A stretch of 64,000 bases of DNA from positions 1,984,001 to 2,048,000 of the forward strand of contig CP074381.1 of the NCBI GenBank assembly GCA_022041995.1. The letters run 5' to 3'. Source of the DNA: Cupriavidus necator. GTDB lineage: Bacteria; Pseudomonadota; Gammaproteobacteria; Burkholderiales; Burkholderiaceae. Position 1 is the first letter of the stretch, and each line of letters begins with the position of its first letter. Position numbers and translations under genes: made by a program. Under the pieces are notes generated by a model that searched no databases, had not been told where the DNA came from, and saw nothing but the letters and a program-made list of their open reading frames with translations. Of this stretch, positions 20,227 through 29,446 are shown one piece after another.

Positions 20227-20253
20227 GGCCGGCAGAAATGCCGGCCGTTTTTT
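20227..20253 (+). terminator. Rho-independent terminator of the porin gene
   Basis: A perfect 8-bp stem GGCCGGCA/TGCCGGCC with a GAAA tetraloop is followed by G and six T. It is a textbook intrinsic terminator 85 bases after the porin stop. Confidence 0.95.
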
Positions 20254-20458
20254 CGCCAGAGACCGGCGTGGTACGGAAGGGTTTGAGCTGGCCGATGAAG
20301 GTCTTTCCATGCTCGAACCAGTCCTTGCGGAGGCGGACCTCATACTTGTGCAGGCCCGGCACATCGCGCGACATCTCATCGTGGCGCAGGCATTCCGCGC
20401 GGAAGGCTTCGTCGGACATGCCCTCAGGCCTGACCAGCAGGTACAGCAGGCGAATCAT
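20238..20458 (-). pseudogene. EthD-domain protein, internally deleted
   Basis: The frame begins [19 protein letters not shown] (ATG 20458), typical of small EthD/ferredoxin-like-fold proteins of ~105 residues, and continues [14 protein letters not shown]. It then jumps to the C-terminal [16 protein letters not shown]. By comparison with the usual family pattern about 40-45 residues are missing, and the frame is preserved. Past LKPFRTT the normal stop is gone and the frame runs through the porin terminator. It lies downstream of a truncated MFS gene on the same strand. Confidence 0.6.
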
Positions 20459-20528
20459 GTCGGCTCCTTTTGACTCAAATTTGGTTGGTATCTTGGTCCT
20501 GCGCTTGCGGTTGTGACAGCGCCGTATG

Positions 20529-21630
20529 TCAGGTCTGCGCCCGCGCCGGGCTGCCCAGCGGCGCGGCCTCATTGTGATCGTTCTCTCCGCCGATGTTCTC
20601 GATGGCAATGCCGCGCGTCTCGGGTAGCAGCAGGATGCCGAACACCGCGAAGGTATAGGCAACCAGGCAGAATGCGCCCATGGCATTGGCCAGGCCGATG
20701 TGGGTGGACAGCACGCCGACACCGACGATGGAACCCGCGCCCACCGACTTGCCCACGTTGTAGGCGAAGCCCATGCAAGTGGTGCGCACATGGGTGGGAA
20801 ACAGTTCGCTGAGGAAGGGCCCCGGGGCGGCGAACATGCCGATTGCAGAGAAGCCGACCAGGAAACCCAGGATAGCGGTGAGAGTGGCATTCAGCGGCAG
20901 CAGCATATAGCTGACCGTGACGATCCATGCGCAGATCGACAGCAGAATCAGCGTGGGGCGCCGACCGATGCGATCGCAAAGATCGGCGGCCACCGCGAAG
21001 CCACAAAATGAGCCAAACGCCATGATGAAAACCGTGACGATCTTCGACGCAGCAGCGACTTCCCGCTGGCTGAGCAAGGAGGGCAGCCAGACCAGGATGG
21101 CGTAGCAGCCGGCCTGCAGCCCGATCACCAGCACGCTCGACAGGATCAGGGAGCGGGCGTACTTGCGGTTAAATACCGAGGCAAGCGAAGCGCGCGGTGC
21201 ATGACTCTTCCGGGCGCGCTCGAACATCGGCGCATCCTTGATATGGCGCCGGATGAAGAGGACGATAAACGCGGGAATGATGCCGCTCCAGAACGCTACG
21301 CGCCACGCCGTTTCCGGAGGCAGCCACGCCAGCAGCAGGGTGGCCACGACGACCGACAGCGCCCAGCCCAGGGCAAAGCCCGACTGCACGTAGCCCATGG
21401 CCTTGCCGCGATGCCTGGCATCGATGACTTCGGCCATCAGCGCCGCGCCCACCGCCCACTCGCCGCCAAAACCGAGGCCCTGCAATGTGCGGGCGATCAG
21501 CAACTGGTTATACGTCTGGGCAAAGCCCGCCAGCACGCCGAACAACGTGAACCAGATGATGGCAAACACCAGGATGCGGGCGCGGCCGTAGCGGTCGCTG
21601 AGGATGCCGGCGCCCCAGCGTCGTGCCGAG
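20529..21630 (-). pseudogene. MFS transporter, 5'-truncated
   Basis: About 360 residues of a sugar- or aromatic-acid-type MFS permease (twelve-helix family). LLIARTLQGLGFGGEWAVGA and LMAEVIDARHRGKAMGYVQS are the conserved middle-of-N-domain motifs, and DLCDRIGRRPTLI is the repeat loop in the C-domain. Upstream of the first ATG (21569) the frame continues as GAGILSDRYGRARIL, the first loop motif; before it the frame is lost at about 21613, and roughly 60-80 N-terminal residues are missing. It faces away from the IclR operon and may have been its transporter. Confidence 0.75.
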
Positions 21631-21639
21631 GGCGCATGC

Positions 21640-22060
21640 GCCTTGCTCGGGCAGGCAGCGGCTCATGCGGCCAAAATGGACAAGAATGCGGCCAAGGAGC
21701 GGCAAGTCCGCGTCGAGGAGTAGGGATGCGCCAGCGTGCGGATCTCGCGGGAGGCGGCTGCTGATCCGCTATTGACTTTGGCTGTTATGCGGGTGTCTGA
21801 GGCCTGGCTTTGGCCAACCAGGCGAAACCAGCAGGCGTCGACGATGACCATCACGTCGCACACGCGAGGGTGGTGCCGCAGACAGGCACCAATTGCGATG
21901 CCTGCAGGAGTAGATCCACTGGTGCTGCGGAATGGCGAATAATGCACGTATGCCTCGAATCGGCGAATCCATGGCCCGACTCAGTAAAAATCCCGATTTC
22001 TTCCTCCTTGCGAAAGTGGGGAAGCGCTGCCTACAATGTCTCATATATCGCGAATCAAAG
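21640..22060. other. Stretch without a recognisable gene
   Basis: Both strands are open in places (for example 21663-21947 minus and 21736-21942 plus), but the translations match nothing I know and are rich in Arg, Ser and Thr. It may be debris from the deletion that removed the 5' end of the MFS gene. Confidence 0.4.
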
Positions 22061-22255
22061 TTCGCATTCCGAATTTGACTCGCGATAGAAGTGAGCCAGG
22101 CGCAACTGGCGATTTTTTAAGCCAGTATTCCGAACTTAAATTCGCAATCCGAATTTCGTACCGGAGCGGATGAATAGAAGAATGCCTACGGCTCGTGACG
22201 ACACCCTTCTGGGCTTTCCTCTGTGAAGCTCCCGAATTAAAATTCGGATTCCGAA
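22061..22255. promoter_or_regulatory. Array of IclR-type operator palindromes
   Basis: Three 13-bp sites of consensus TTCGSAWTCCGAA lie at 22061-22073, 22141-22153 and 22243-22255 (the last, TTCGGATTCCGAA, is palindromic except at its centre). A half-site ATTCCGAACTT lies at 22127-22137. The last site overlaps a second inverted repeat, CCGAATT-AA-AATTCGG at 22232-22247, just upstream of the ribosome site. They are likely binding sites for the adjacent IclR regulator. Confidence 0.65.
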
Positions 22256-22273
22256 CTCACAGTGGAGATTGAC

Positions 22274-23161
22274 ATGGCAACCGAGAAATCCTTCCGATCC
22301 GCTTCGAAGACGACCAGCGCAGGCGACGCATCCAAGAACACGGTGCAGTCGCTGGCGAAGGGCTTTCGCATCCTCGAAGCGTTCTCGGCCCAGGAGCCCG
22401 AACTGACGATGGCCGAGGTAGCACGCCGCTCTGGACTGGATAACGCCACGGCATTCCGGTTTCTCAACACGCTGGTTGACATCGGATACGTACAACGCGT
22501 GCCCGACACACGCCTGTTCAGGCTTTCCCTGAAAGTATTAGACCTTGGCTTCAACGCCATTGCCCATGCGGATCTTCGTACGCGTGCACGGCCGATCCTC
22601 CGCGAGCTGGTCGGAGAGGTCAATGAAGCCGCTTCCGTTGGAGTTCTCGATGGCGCGGATGTCTTATACACCGAGCGTGTCCTGGCGGGGCTGACGCGCC
22701 TCGGGGTGGATATCCGCATCGGCAGCAGGATACCCGCTTATTCCACGGCTGTCGGTTATGCAATCCTTGCCTGGCTGCCAGAGCAGACGCAGATCCGCGT
22801 GCTTGAGGCACAGCCGCGTCAAAAGCTGACACCGACCACGCAGACGGACCTCGACACCATTCTTGAACGCCTGAAGTCGGTGCGTGCCCAGGGCTACGCA
22901 GTCTCTAACCAGGAAACGGTGTCCGGTCTTTTTGTGGTCGCCGCCCCGGTGCTCGATGTGGACGGCGTGCCCATCGCTGGACTTAGCGTCGCTGCGCCTG
23001 CCTTGAACACTTCTCTCGATGAATTCGAATCCGCCACGGCGCCTGCAGTCGTCGAGGCCGCGGCCAGCCTCTCCCGCTCGCTGCAATCTTCTGGTGGCTT
23101 TATCGCTCCCGATATGCCGCCCGCTGCTTCCCCAACCCCTCGTCTGCGCCTTAGGCGCTAG
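22274..23161 (+). CDS. IclR-family transcriptional regulator
   Basis: A 295-residue regulator with the N-terminal winged helix (SLAKGFRILEAFSAQEPELT, then MAEVARRSGLDNATAFRFLNTL) and the C-terminal effector domain (SRIPAYSTAVGYAILAWLP, then GYAVSNQETVSGLFVVAAPV). ATG 22274 is chosen over GTG 22262 because a GGAG ribosome site sits 7 bases before it. It is the first gene of a plus-strand catabolic operon, and its own leader carries repeated 13-bp palindromes, so autoregulation and control of the operon are likely. Confidence 0.9.
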   Translation: MATEKSFRSASKTTSAGDASKNTVQSLAKGFRILEAFSAQEPELTMAEVARRSGLDNATAFRFLNTLVDIGYVQRVPDTRLFRLSLKVLDLGFNAIAHADLRTRARPILRELVGEVNEAASVGVLDGADVLYTERVLAGLTRLGVDIRIGSRIPAYSTAVGYAILAWLPEQTQIRVLEAQPRQKLTPTTQTDLDTILERLKSVRAQGYAVSNQETVSGLFVVAAPVLDVDGVPIAGLSVAAPALNTSLDEFESATAPAVVEAAASLSRSLQSSGGFIAPDMPPAASPTPRLRLRR

Positions 23162-23181
23162 CTTTTTCCCTGGAGACAAAC

Positions 23182-24123
23182 GTGTCCGATATCAACTTCC
23201 ACGGCATCATTCCTGCCATCGCGGTTCCCTTCAACGCGGACTACAGCATCAACGAACCGGAATTGCGGCGCTTTGCCAAGTGGCTCGGTGCTCAGGAAGG
23301 CGTGACTGCATTGATGACCAATGGTCACACCGGTGAGGTTTTCTCACTGACACCGCGTGAGCGCGCCGAAGTGACGCGCATCACCGCGGACGCCACCAAG
23401 GGAATCTGCCCGGTCATTTCGTCCATCGTATGTGAAGGCATCAACGATGCCGTGGAACAGGCCGGTTGGGCCACGGAAGCGGGCGCCGCGGGACTCGATA
23501 TCATGCCGCCGCACCATTGGCTGCGCTTCGGCTTCAAGCCGGAACACTGCCTCGACTACTTCGAAGCCATTGGCAGGGCCAGCGGCCTGCCGTTGGTGGT
23601 GCATATTTACCCGGCTTGGACGCGTGGCTCCTACTCCAGCGAATTGCTTGCCGAACTTGCCAAGCTGCCTTACGTCAAGGCCTTCAAGATGGGCGAGCGT
23701 GAGATGAACAAGTACGCCCGTGACATCAAGGCGATCCGCGAGGCCGATCCGACCAAGGTTCTCATGACGTGCCACGACGAATACCTGTTGGCGTCGATGG
23801 TGCAGGGCCTGGACGGTGCATTGGTTGGCTTCGCATCGCTGATCCCCGGTCTGATCAATGACCTGCTCAAGGCCGTCAAGGCCGGCGACTTGCGTGAGGC
23901 AATGCGTGTGCAAGCGTTGATCAACCCGCTTAAGGACGCGGTATATGGCGCCGGCGAGCCGACTGGCGAGGCGCACGGCCGCATGAAAGCGGCCATGGCG
24001 TTGGCTGGCATCCTTCGCGATGGGACGGTGCGTCCGCCGACCCACGCCCCTTCGGCTGCTGAGTTGGCCGCAATCCAATCCGCCTTGGCACACGCCGGCA
24101 TCACGCAACAAGCAGCCGCCTGA
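23182..24123 (+). CDS. Dihydrodipicolinate synthase/N-acetylneuraminate lyase family protein
   Basis: A 313-residue class I aldolase-type TIM barrel. The GTG start follows a TGGAGA ribosome site. The family's key residues are present: NGHTGE (the G-T/S-T-G-E loop, here with His), VVHIYPAW with the proton-relay Tyr, and VKAFKMGE with the Schiff-base Lys about 28 residues later. Relatives cleave or dehydrate 2-keto-3-deoxy sugar acids. In this operon with a tartrate dehydratase-type enolase and an SDR it probably handles a 2-keto acid, but it is not DapA itself, given the catabolic context and divergent loop. Confidence 0.82.
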   Translation: MSDINFHGIIPAIAVPFNADYSINEPELRRFAKWLGAQEGVTALMTNGHTGEVFSLTPRERAEVTRITADATKGICPVISSIVCEGINDAVEQAGWATEAGAAGLDIMPPHHWLRFGFKPEHCLDYFEAIGRASGLPLVVHIYPAWTRGSYSSELLAELAKLPYVKAFKMGEREMNKYARDIKAIREADPTKVLMTCHDEYLLASMVQGLDGALVGFASLIPGLINDLLKAVKAGDLREAMRVQALINPLKDAVYGAGEPTGEAHGRMKAAMALAGILRDGTVRPPTHAPSAAELAAIQSALAHAGITQQAAA

Positions 24124-24208
24124 TCCCGAAGCAGATACGCGCAAGGCCTCTTGGCGCCGCAATCATGCCGCGCCAAGAGAGGGGCCATTCGTTCCCAAAG
24201 GGGCAGTC

Positions 24209-24906
24209 ATGAATCAATCCACTCGAAATACCGGCACGGGTGTGGTGCTCGTTACCGGATCCAGCTCCGGCATAGGCGCTGCCATCACGCGTCGCTTGCT
24301 GGACGCCGGATGGCAAGTCATCGGGCTGGACCGCACGCCCGCTCCCAGCACCAAAGGCTTTCGGGCAATCGAGGTCGACCTGACTGATGCTTCTAAGCTC
24401 GCCGCAACCGTGGCGGCGCTGCCGCGGATTGATGCCATCGTCCACGCAGCAGGCTTCATGCGAACCGCCGTGCTTGGCGCCCTCAAGCCCGAAGACGGGA
24501 GGGCATGTGGCGCATCCACGTCGATGCGGCTGCTGTGCTCGCCAACGCGTTGATGCCGAAGCTGCCGCGCGGCGCACGCATCGTGCTGATCGGCAGCCGT
24601 ACAGCCGCCGGGGCCCCTGGACGCAGCCAGTACGCAGCGACCAAGGCGGCCTTGGTCGGCATGGCCCGCTCGTGGGCAGCGGAACTGGCCCCGCGCGGGA
24701 TCACCGTCAATGTCGTAGCACCGGGTGCCACGGAGACCCCGATGCTTAACGACCCTGGGCGCCAGGGAACACCCCCACGCGTGCCCCCGATTGGCCGCTT
24801 TATCAGTCCGGAAGAAGTCGCTGGGCTGGTGAGCTTCCTGCTCGGGCCAGACGCGGGGGCCATTACCGGCCAGCAGATCGTGATCTGCGGTGGTGGCTCA
24901 CTCTAG
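24209..24906 (+). pseudogene. Short-chain dehydrogenase/reductase (one frameshift)
   Basis: An NAD(P)-dependent oxidoreductase of ~230 residues. The first frame has the Rossmann loop VLVTGSSSGIGAAI (TGxxxGIG) and HAAGFMR (NAG-like motif). The second frame, from about 24500, has the catalytic part: GSRTAAGAPGRSQYAATKAA (Ser, and the YxxxK motif as YAATK) and NVVAPGATETPML. One extra G in GACGGGAGG near 24498 joins them. It is likely a single-base sequence error or recent mutation. It lies between the aldolase-like gene and the tartrate dehydratase and probably oxidises a hydroxy-acid substrate. Confidence 0.8.
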
Positions 24907-24972
24907 TGCCGTACCTGAACCGCACCACTACGCCGGCAGGCACCCAACACAACACAGATACCGGAGATAGCA

Positions 24973-26144
24973 ATGTCCGTACGCATTACTGACATCGTTG
25001 AGGTGACGAAGCCGATTTCGTCACCGATTCGCAACGCCTACATCGATTTCTCGAAAATGACGACCAGCCTTGTCGCGGTGGTGACTGACGCCGTTCGTGA
25101 CGGGAAGCGCGTCATCGGCTATGGCTTCAACTCGAACGGCCGCTACGGTCAGGGTGGCCTGATCCGCGAACGATTTGCCTCACGCATTCTGGAAGCCGAT
25201 CCCGATTCGCTGCTTGACGATAGCGGCACCAATCTCGACCCCACGCGCGTGTGGGCGGCAGCGATGTCTAACGAGAAGCCCGGCGGCCACGGCGAGCGCT
25301 CAGTCGCGGTGGGTACGATCGACATGGCTGTGTGGGACGCCGTGGCTAAGATTGCTGGCAAGCCACTCTTCCAGTTCCTGGCCGACCGGCATGGTGTCCA
25401 AGCTAACCCGCGCGTGTTTGTGTACGCGGCCGGCGGCTACTATTACCCCGGCAAAGGTCTGGATGCGCTCCGCTCGGAAATGCGCTCTTACCTCAAGCGC
25501 GGCTACAACGTGGTCAAGATGAAGATTGGCGGTGCAAGCGTCGAAGAGGACCGACTGCGCATCGAAGCGGTACTTCAGGAAATCGGCTCTGACGCGAAAC
25601 TTGCTGTCGATGCGAACGGACGATTCGATCTCGATACTGCCATTGCCTACGCCAAGATGCTGCGCGACTTCCCGCTGTTCTGGTACGAGGAAGCCGGCGA
25701 TCCCCTCGACTATCACCTGCAGGCTACGTTGGCCGAGTACTACCCGGGAGCAATGGCCACCGGTGAGAATCTGTTCAGCCATCAGGATGCTCGCAACCTG
25801 ATTCGGTATGGCGGCATGCGTCCCGATCGCGACTACCTCCAGTTCGATTGCGCGTTGTCCTACGGACTGGTCGAGTACGAGCGAACCCTGGAAGTTCTGA
25901 AGACCCATGGCTGGTCGCCGAGCCGCTGTATCCCGCATGGTGGACACCAGATGTCTCTCAACATCGCCGCTGGGCTGGGCCTCGGTGGCAATGAGAGCTA
26001 TCCCGATCTTTTCCAACCCTATGGGGCTTCCCGGATGGGGTGAAGGTGATCGACGGCCACATCACTATGCCGGAACTGCCTGGCATTGGCTTCGAGGGCA
26101 AGGCGGATCTCTTCGCCGAGATGGCGGCGCTGGCACAACCCTGA
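24973..26144 (+). pseudogene. tarD: D(-)-tartrate dehydratase, enolase superfamily (3' frameshift)
   Basis: TarD dehydrates D-tartrate to oxaloacetate. The frame gives the expected mandelate-racemase-type barrel. Counting from ATG 24973, the residues reported as catalytic or metal-binding in Bradyrhizobium tartrate dehydratase fall at the same numbers here: Lys184 (KMKIGG), Asp213 (VDANGR), Glu239 (WYEEAG), Glu265 (TGENLF) and His322 (IPHGGH). The frame stops early at 26043, but restoring one G in TATGGGGCTTCC near 26026 continues it as GFPDGVKVIDGHITMPELPG and ends at 26144, giving the normal ~390 residues. All active-site residues precede the break. Confidence 0.85.
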
Positions 26145-26315
26145 GGTCGCCGCATCCCCTATACCACAAAGAGAAGCGAAATCTATCGCAACGGCGAGGA
26201 ACAGGCTGCGCATTTCCCAGCCATCCTATCGCCTGTTGCGTTACCGCGTGGTGGCATGGCTGCGTGCCTGCCGCCAACGGTAGCGCATTCGCAGTCGAAA
26301 CAGAGGAGACACACC

Positions 26316-27293
26316 ATGCTGTTCAAAAGGCTGTACCAATCCTATCTTTGCGCCGTCGCGGGCGCACTGCTTCTTGGCACCAGCGTGCTCGCCTCAGCCC
26401 AAGGCTACCCGTCCAAGGCAGTAAAAGTCATCATTCCATTTCCGCCGGGCGGGCCGACCGATACCGTGGGCCGCATGCTCGCCCAGAAGCTGTCGGAGGA
26501 AACTGGACAAAGCTTCATCGTCGAAAACCGTCCTGGCGGGCAAGGCGTGATCGGTGGCGATGCCGTAGCCAAAAGTGCTGCGGACGGATACACGCTGTTG
26601 TTCAGCGCATCCACTTTCACTACCACGCCAATGACGTTGAAGTCGTCGCCCTACGACGTGGTAAAAGACTTCACGCCCATTGCGCTAGTGGGTAAAGGCC
26701 CGCTAGCCGTATCGGTCAATAAGAAACTGCCGATCCGGAACATTAAGGAGCTGATTTCCTACGCGCAGGCGCATCCGGGGAAGATGTCCTTCGCGATCGG
26801 ATCGCAAGCCTCGGCGGGACACTTGTCCACGGAACTGCTTAAGCGCGCGGGCAAGATCGATTATCTGGTCGTTCCCTATAAAGGTTCTTCACCCGCCTAT
26901 CAGGATCTCATCGGTGGCGCGATCGATGGCTTCATTGATCCGGTGCTAGGTGTCATGTCGTATCACAAGAGTGGCATGGTCCGCGTAGTTGCCGTGACAT
27001 CGAGGGATCGGCTGCCTTCGATGCCTGATGTGCCCACGGTCGCTGAAACCGTGCCAGGCTACGAGTTCTACTCCTGGTACGGCTTATGGGGTCCGTCGAA
27101 TTTGCCAGCCGACGTGACAAAGCGGCTTAACGCTGCGGTCAATAAAGCGCTAGCGTCGGATCTCCGCACGCGCCTCGCCGAGCAAGGCTACTTACTGTCG
27201 CCAGGCACGCCGGAAGACTTCGCGCGATTTCAGAAGGAGGACATGGTTCGCTCCGCCAAGATTGTGGCGGAGGCGAAGATTCGCGCGGAATAG
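26316..27293 (+). CDS. Bug-family (TctC-type) periplasmic solute-binding protein
   Basis: A 325-residue extracytoplasmic receptor of the tripartite tricarboxylate family, abundant in Burkholderiales. A signal peptide (about 1-29, ending LASAQG) precedes the mature start YPSKAVKVIIPFPPGGPTDT, the family hallmark for carboxylate-binding, and the later PGKMSFAIGSQASAGHLSTE. The ATG 26316 has a GAGGAG site 8 bases upstream. It closes the IclR operon. With tartrate dehydratase upstream, tartrate or a related hydroxy dicarboxylate is the likely ligand. No TctA/TctB permease is nearby, which is common for Bug proteins. Confidence 0.9.
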   Translation: MLFKRLYQSYLCAVAGALLLGTSVLASAQGYPSKAVKVIIPFPPGGPTDTVGRMLAQKLSEETGQSFIVENRPGGQGVIGGDAVAKSAADGYTLLFSASTFTTTPMTLKSSPYDVVKDFTPIALVGKGPLAVSVNKKLPIRNIKELISYAQAHPGKMSFAIGSQASAGHLSTELLKRAGKIDYLVVPYKGSSPAYQDLIGGAIDGFIDPVLGVMSYHKSGMVRVVAVTSRDRLPSMPDVPTVAETVPGYEFYSWYGLWGPSNLPADVTKRLNAAVNKALASDLRTRLAEQGYLLSPGTPEDFARFQKEDMVRSAKIVAEAKIRAE

Positions 27294-27539
27294 CAATTCT
27301 CTGGCTGCCGCCTGCGTGTTGCGGGTGCGCCTAACTCAGTTACTCCCAAACTCCGCGCGCCTCCTCGGAGGCTACACAGGCTCGCCAAACAAGGCTGCCG
27401 CCGGCTGGCAAGTCTGAGCCGGTGAATCCCTGAAACACGACGCCGCCGCGTCAAAACCTCGGGAGGTTCCCTGGGAGGGCCGTCGAGCAAGGGCCATAGG
27501 CCTCATCGAGCCACAGCTTGAGTTCCTGATCCTTGTCCT

Positions 27540-27683
27540 GAAGACGCCGCCGTACTTGCCGATGTCTTCGCCCATCACGAATACGCGCGAGTCCCGCTCC
27601 ATCTCCTGGCCGATGGCCTCGGCGATGGCCTGGGCCATGGTAAGGGTGCGCGTGCCTTGGGCCGCGTCTTGTGCCGTTTGCAT
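27540..27683 (-). pseudogene. 2-oxoacid (acetoin) dehydrogenase E1 beta, N-terminal fragment
   Basis: The first 48 residues are those of a thiamine-dependent E1 beta subunit ([20 protein letters not shown], then [14 protein letters not shown]), with a good AGGAG ribosome site before ATG 27683. After GGVF the similarity ends, so about 85 percent of the protein is missing. With the E1 alpha tail just upstream it is the remains of an acoA-acoB type operon. Confidence 0.75.
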
Positions 27684-27713
27684 AGTGGTCTCCTGTTTGG
27701 TCGGGTGCGGGAC

Positions 27714-27910
27714 TTACTGCGCGAAGACGTGCTGCAGCGCTTCGCTGGCTGCCGGGTAGGGGCTGTTGCGGCCGAAGTCATAGGCAGCATCGATGCGAGC
27801 GGTAACCGCCGCACGCAAATCGGCCTCGGCCACTTCGTCGAGCAGGCCGCCGGCGCGCAGCGCGTCGCCGAGGATTCGGATCGGGTCGGTACTACGCAGG
27901 GTCTTGGCCT
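27714..27910 (-). pseudogene. 2-oxoacid (acetoin) dehydrogenase E1 alpha, C-terminal fragment
   Basis: The last ~60 residues of an E1 alpha subunit: DPIRILGDALRAGGLLDEVA, a helical stretch, then SPYPAASEALQHVFAQ, the usual end. The thiamine-binding core is missing. It is followed by the E1 beta start 30 bases on, in normal operon spacing, so the genes were adjacent before the deletions. Confidence 0.75.
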
Positions 27911-28008
27911 CATCGCGACGCGTCGTGCGAGGCGCGGAGCAACCCGCCAGCCCTTGCCGCAGGCGGGATGCGCGTGGAGAAGTCAGGCCCGACGGCGGGC
28001 TCGCGGCA

Positions 28009-28065
28009 GACATCTGTCGCGCCTGGCGGCGAGACAGATGTCGCATCGGGCGGGACATCTGTCGC
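28009..28065. repeat. Three GACA-N2-TGTC sites
   Basis: GACATCTGTCGC occurs at 28009-28020 and 28054-28065, and GACAGATGTCGC at 28033-28044; all share the palindromic core GACA-N2-TGTC followed by GC. The start-to-start spacing is 24 and 21 bases, about two helical turns. They may be activator sites, possibly for the nearby AcoR. Confidence 0.55.
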
Positions 28066-28152
28066 TGCAAGTGGCTGCAGCAGCGGGGCAGGGCGAGGTG
28101 CGCGGGGCGCCGCGCATACGGTGCGCGGAGGCGAGGCCCGGCGCTGAGAACT

Positions 28153-29300
28153 TCAGTCCGTCTTTTTCGAGAGGCCGTAGAACTCGAAATAGACGGCGTA
28201 GATCAGCATGATGTAGTTGAGTAGGTCGACCCAGGTAAGCGGATCGCCGCCAAAGCCGGGGACGATCTCCGCTTCATGGAGCACCGCCCCGGCAAACCAT
28301 CGCGTGTATGCGAAGAAAGAGATCAGCCCAAGGCCCAGCACGACGCGGCGCGTATCGCCCGGTTTGTGCCGGCATTGAACCGGTTGGGCCAGTTGCCGGC
28401 GACGTTGGCCCAGAAGATCAGCCAGAAGGCAATCCATACGCCCAGTTGCGCTGGCCAGCTTGGGAACATCGCCCCGATTTTCTCGATGGCGTCGGGCGGG
28501 ATGAGAGCCCATCTGAGCAAGGCCAGATGCGCGGCGTATAGCGCCGTGCCCAGAAGGATATTGCCGCCCAGCGCGGCGAGCGCCGTATGGCATTTCCGGC
28601 GCAGCCGGTTCCACGGCCAGTTGTCGAAGATCAGGAACGTCGTCAACCACACCACAATGACGGAATAGAACCAGCCGATCGCCACCGGCAGCGGCAGCAG
28701 GGTCGCATGCGGCGCGGTGGCGGTCGATACGCTGGGATAGATCAACAGGAAATAGCCCAGACCGGTGAGGCAAACGCCGGCGGCGATTTGCGCAAGGCCG
28801 CTGGCCGCGGGGCTCAGGCCGCTAGCGGACCATGGCCATCCGGCCATACCCGTCGCCAATATGCCGAAGCCATAGAAGCCAATCAGCACGATTAGGCCGG
28901 CTGCGTCATAGCCGGCGCTGCCGATGGCGCCGAATGCCGGATCCAGTTCGCCGTAGCCGTAGACGAGGACGGCGGGCACAGCGAAGGACAGCGCCAGCGT
29001 TACGACGGTGGCGGCGCAGCCCCGTATGGGCTGCTTCAATGCCGAGAATCCGGCCATGCCGAAGTTGAAGCCGATGAAGACGAGCACCAGGATGCCCCAG
29101 AACAGGTGCATGCCAAACGGTTGGGGGGCATACTGCCAGACGGCCTGCCTGGGGTCCGCGAACAGGCGCCATATGCCAAGGCTGATGCCGTGCACGATCA
29201 GAAATACGGCCACGGAGAATGCTATTGGCCGCAGCGCGAGTCCGGCAGGCGCGAGCGCTGGTGTTGCTTGAGCTTCGATGTTGGGGCTGAGGGGTTCCAT
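28153..29300 (-). pseudogene. Multi-pass membrane protein of unknown function (one frameshift)
   Basis: About 380 residues with roughly ten hydrophobic segments (for example LRPIAFSVAVFLIVHGISLG, HLFWGILVLVFIGFNFGMAG). The long frame stops at 28323, but the next frame continues the pattern (RRVVLGLGLISFFAYTRW, then LLNYIMLIYAVYFEFYGLSK). One C missing from the run at about 28371 explains the break. I recognise no enzymatic motif. It sits after butanediol dehydrogenase on the same strand, so a role in acetoin/butanediol uptake or metabolism is possible but unproven. Confidence 0.6.
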
Positions 29301-29446
29301 GACCGGGATGTCCAGTACGATGCAAGCCCGGCACGCGAGGCGCGCGCGATGTCCTATGCGCGATGATGCATCGCGCAGGCTCGCATACCGGTGGGAGAGG
29401 AGGGGCGTCCGCGTCGGTCAACGCGGCGCGTGGGAGTGAATGGGCG

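Noticed and set aside
27910..28000. Sigma-54 promoter downstream of the GACA sites
   Set aside because: A GG...GC pair near TGGCGGGTTGCT has the wrong spacing (6 instead of 10 bases between).
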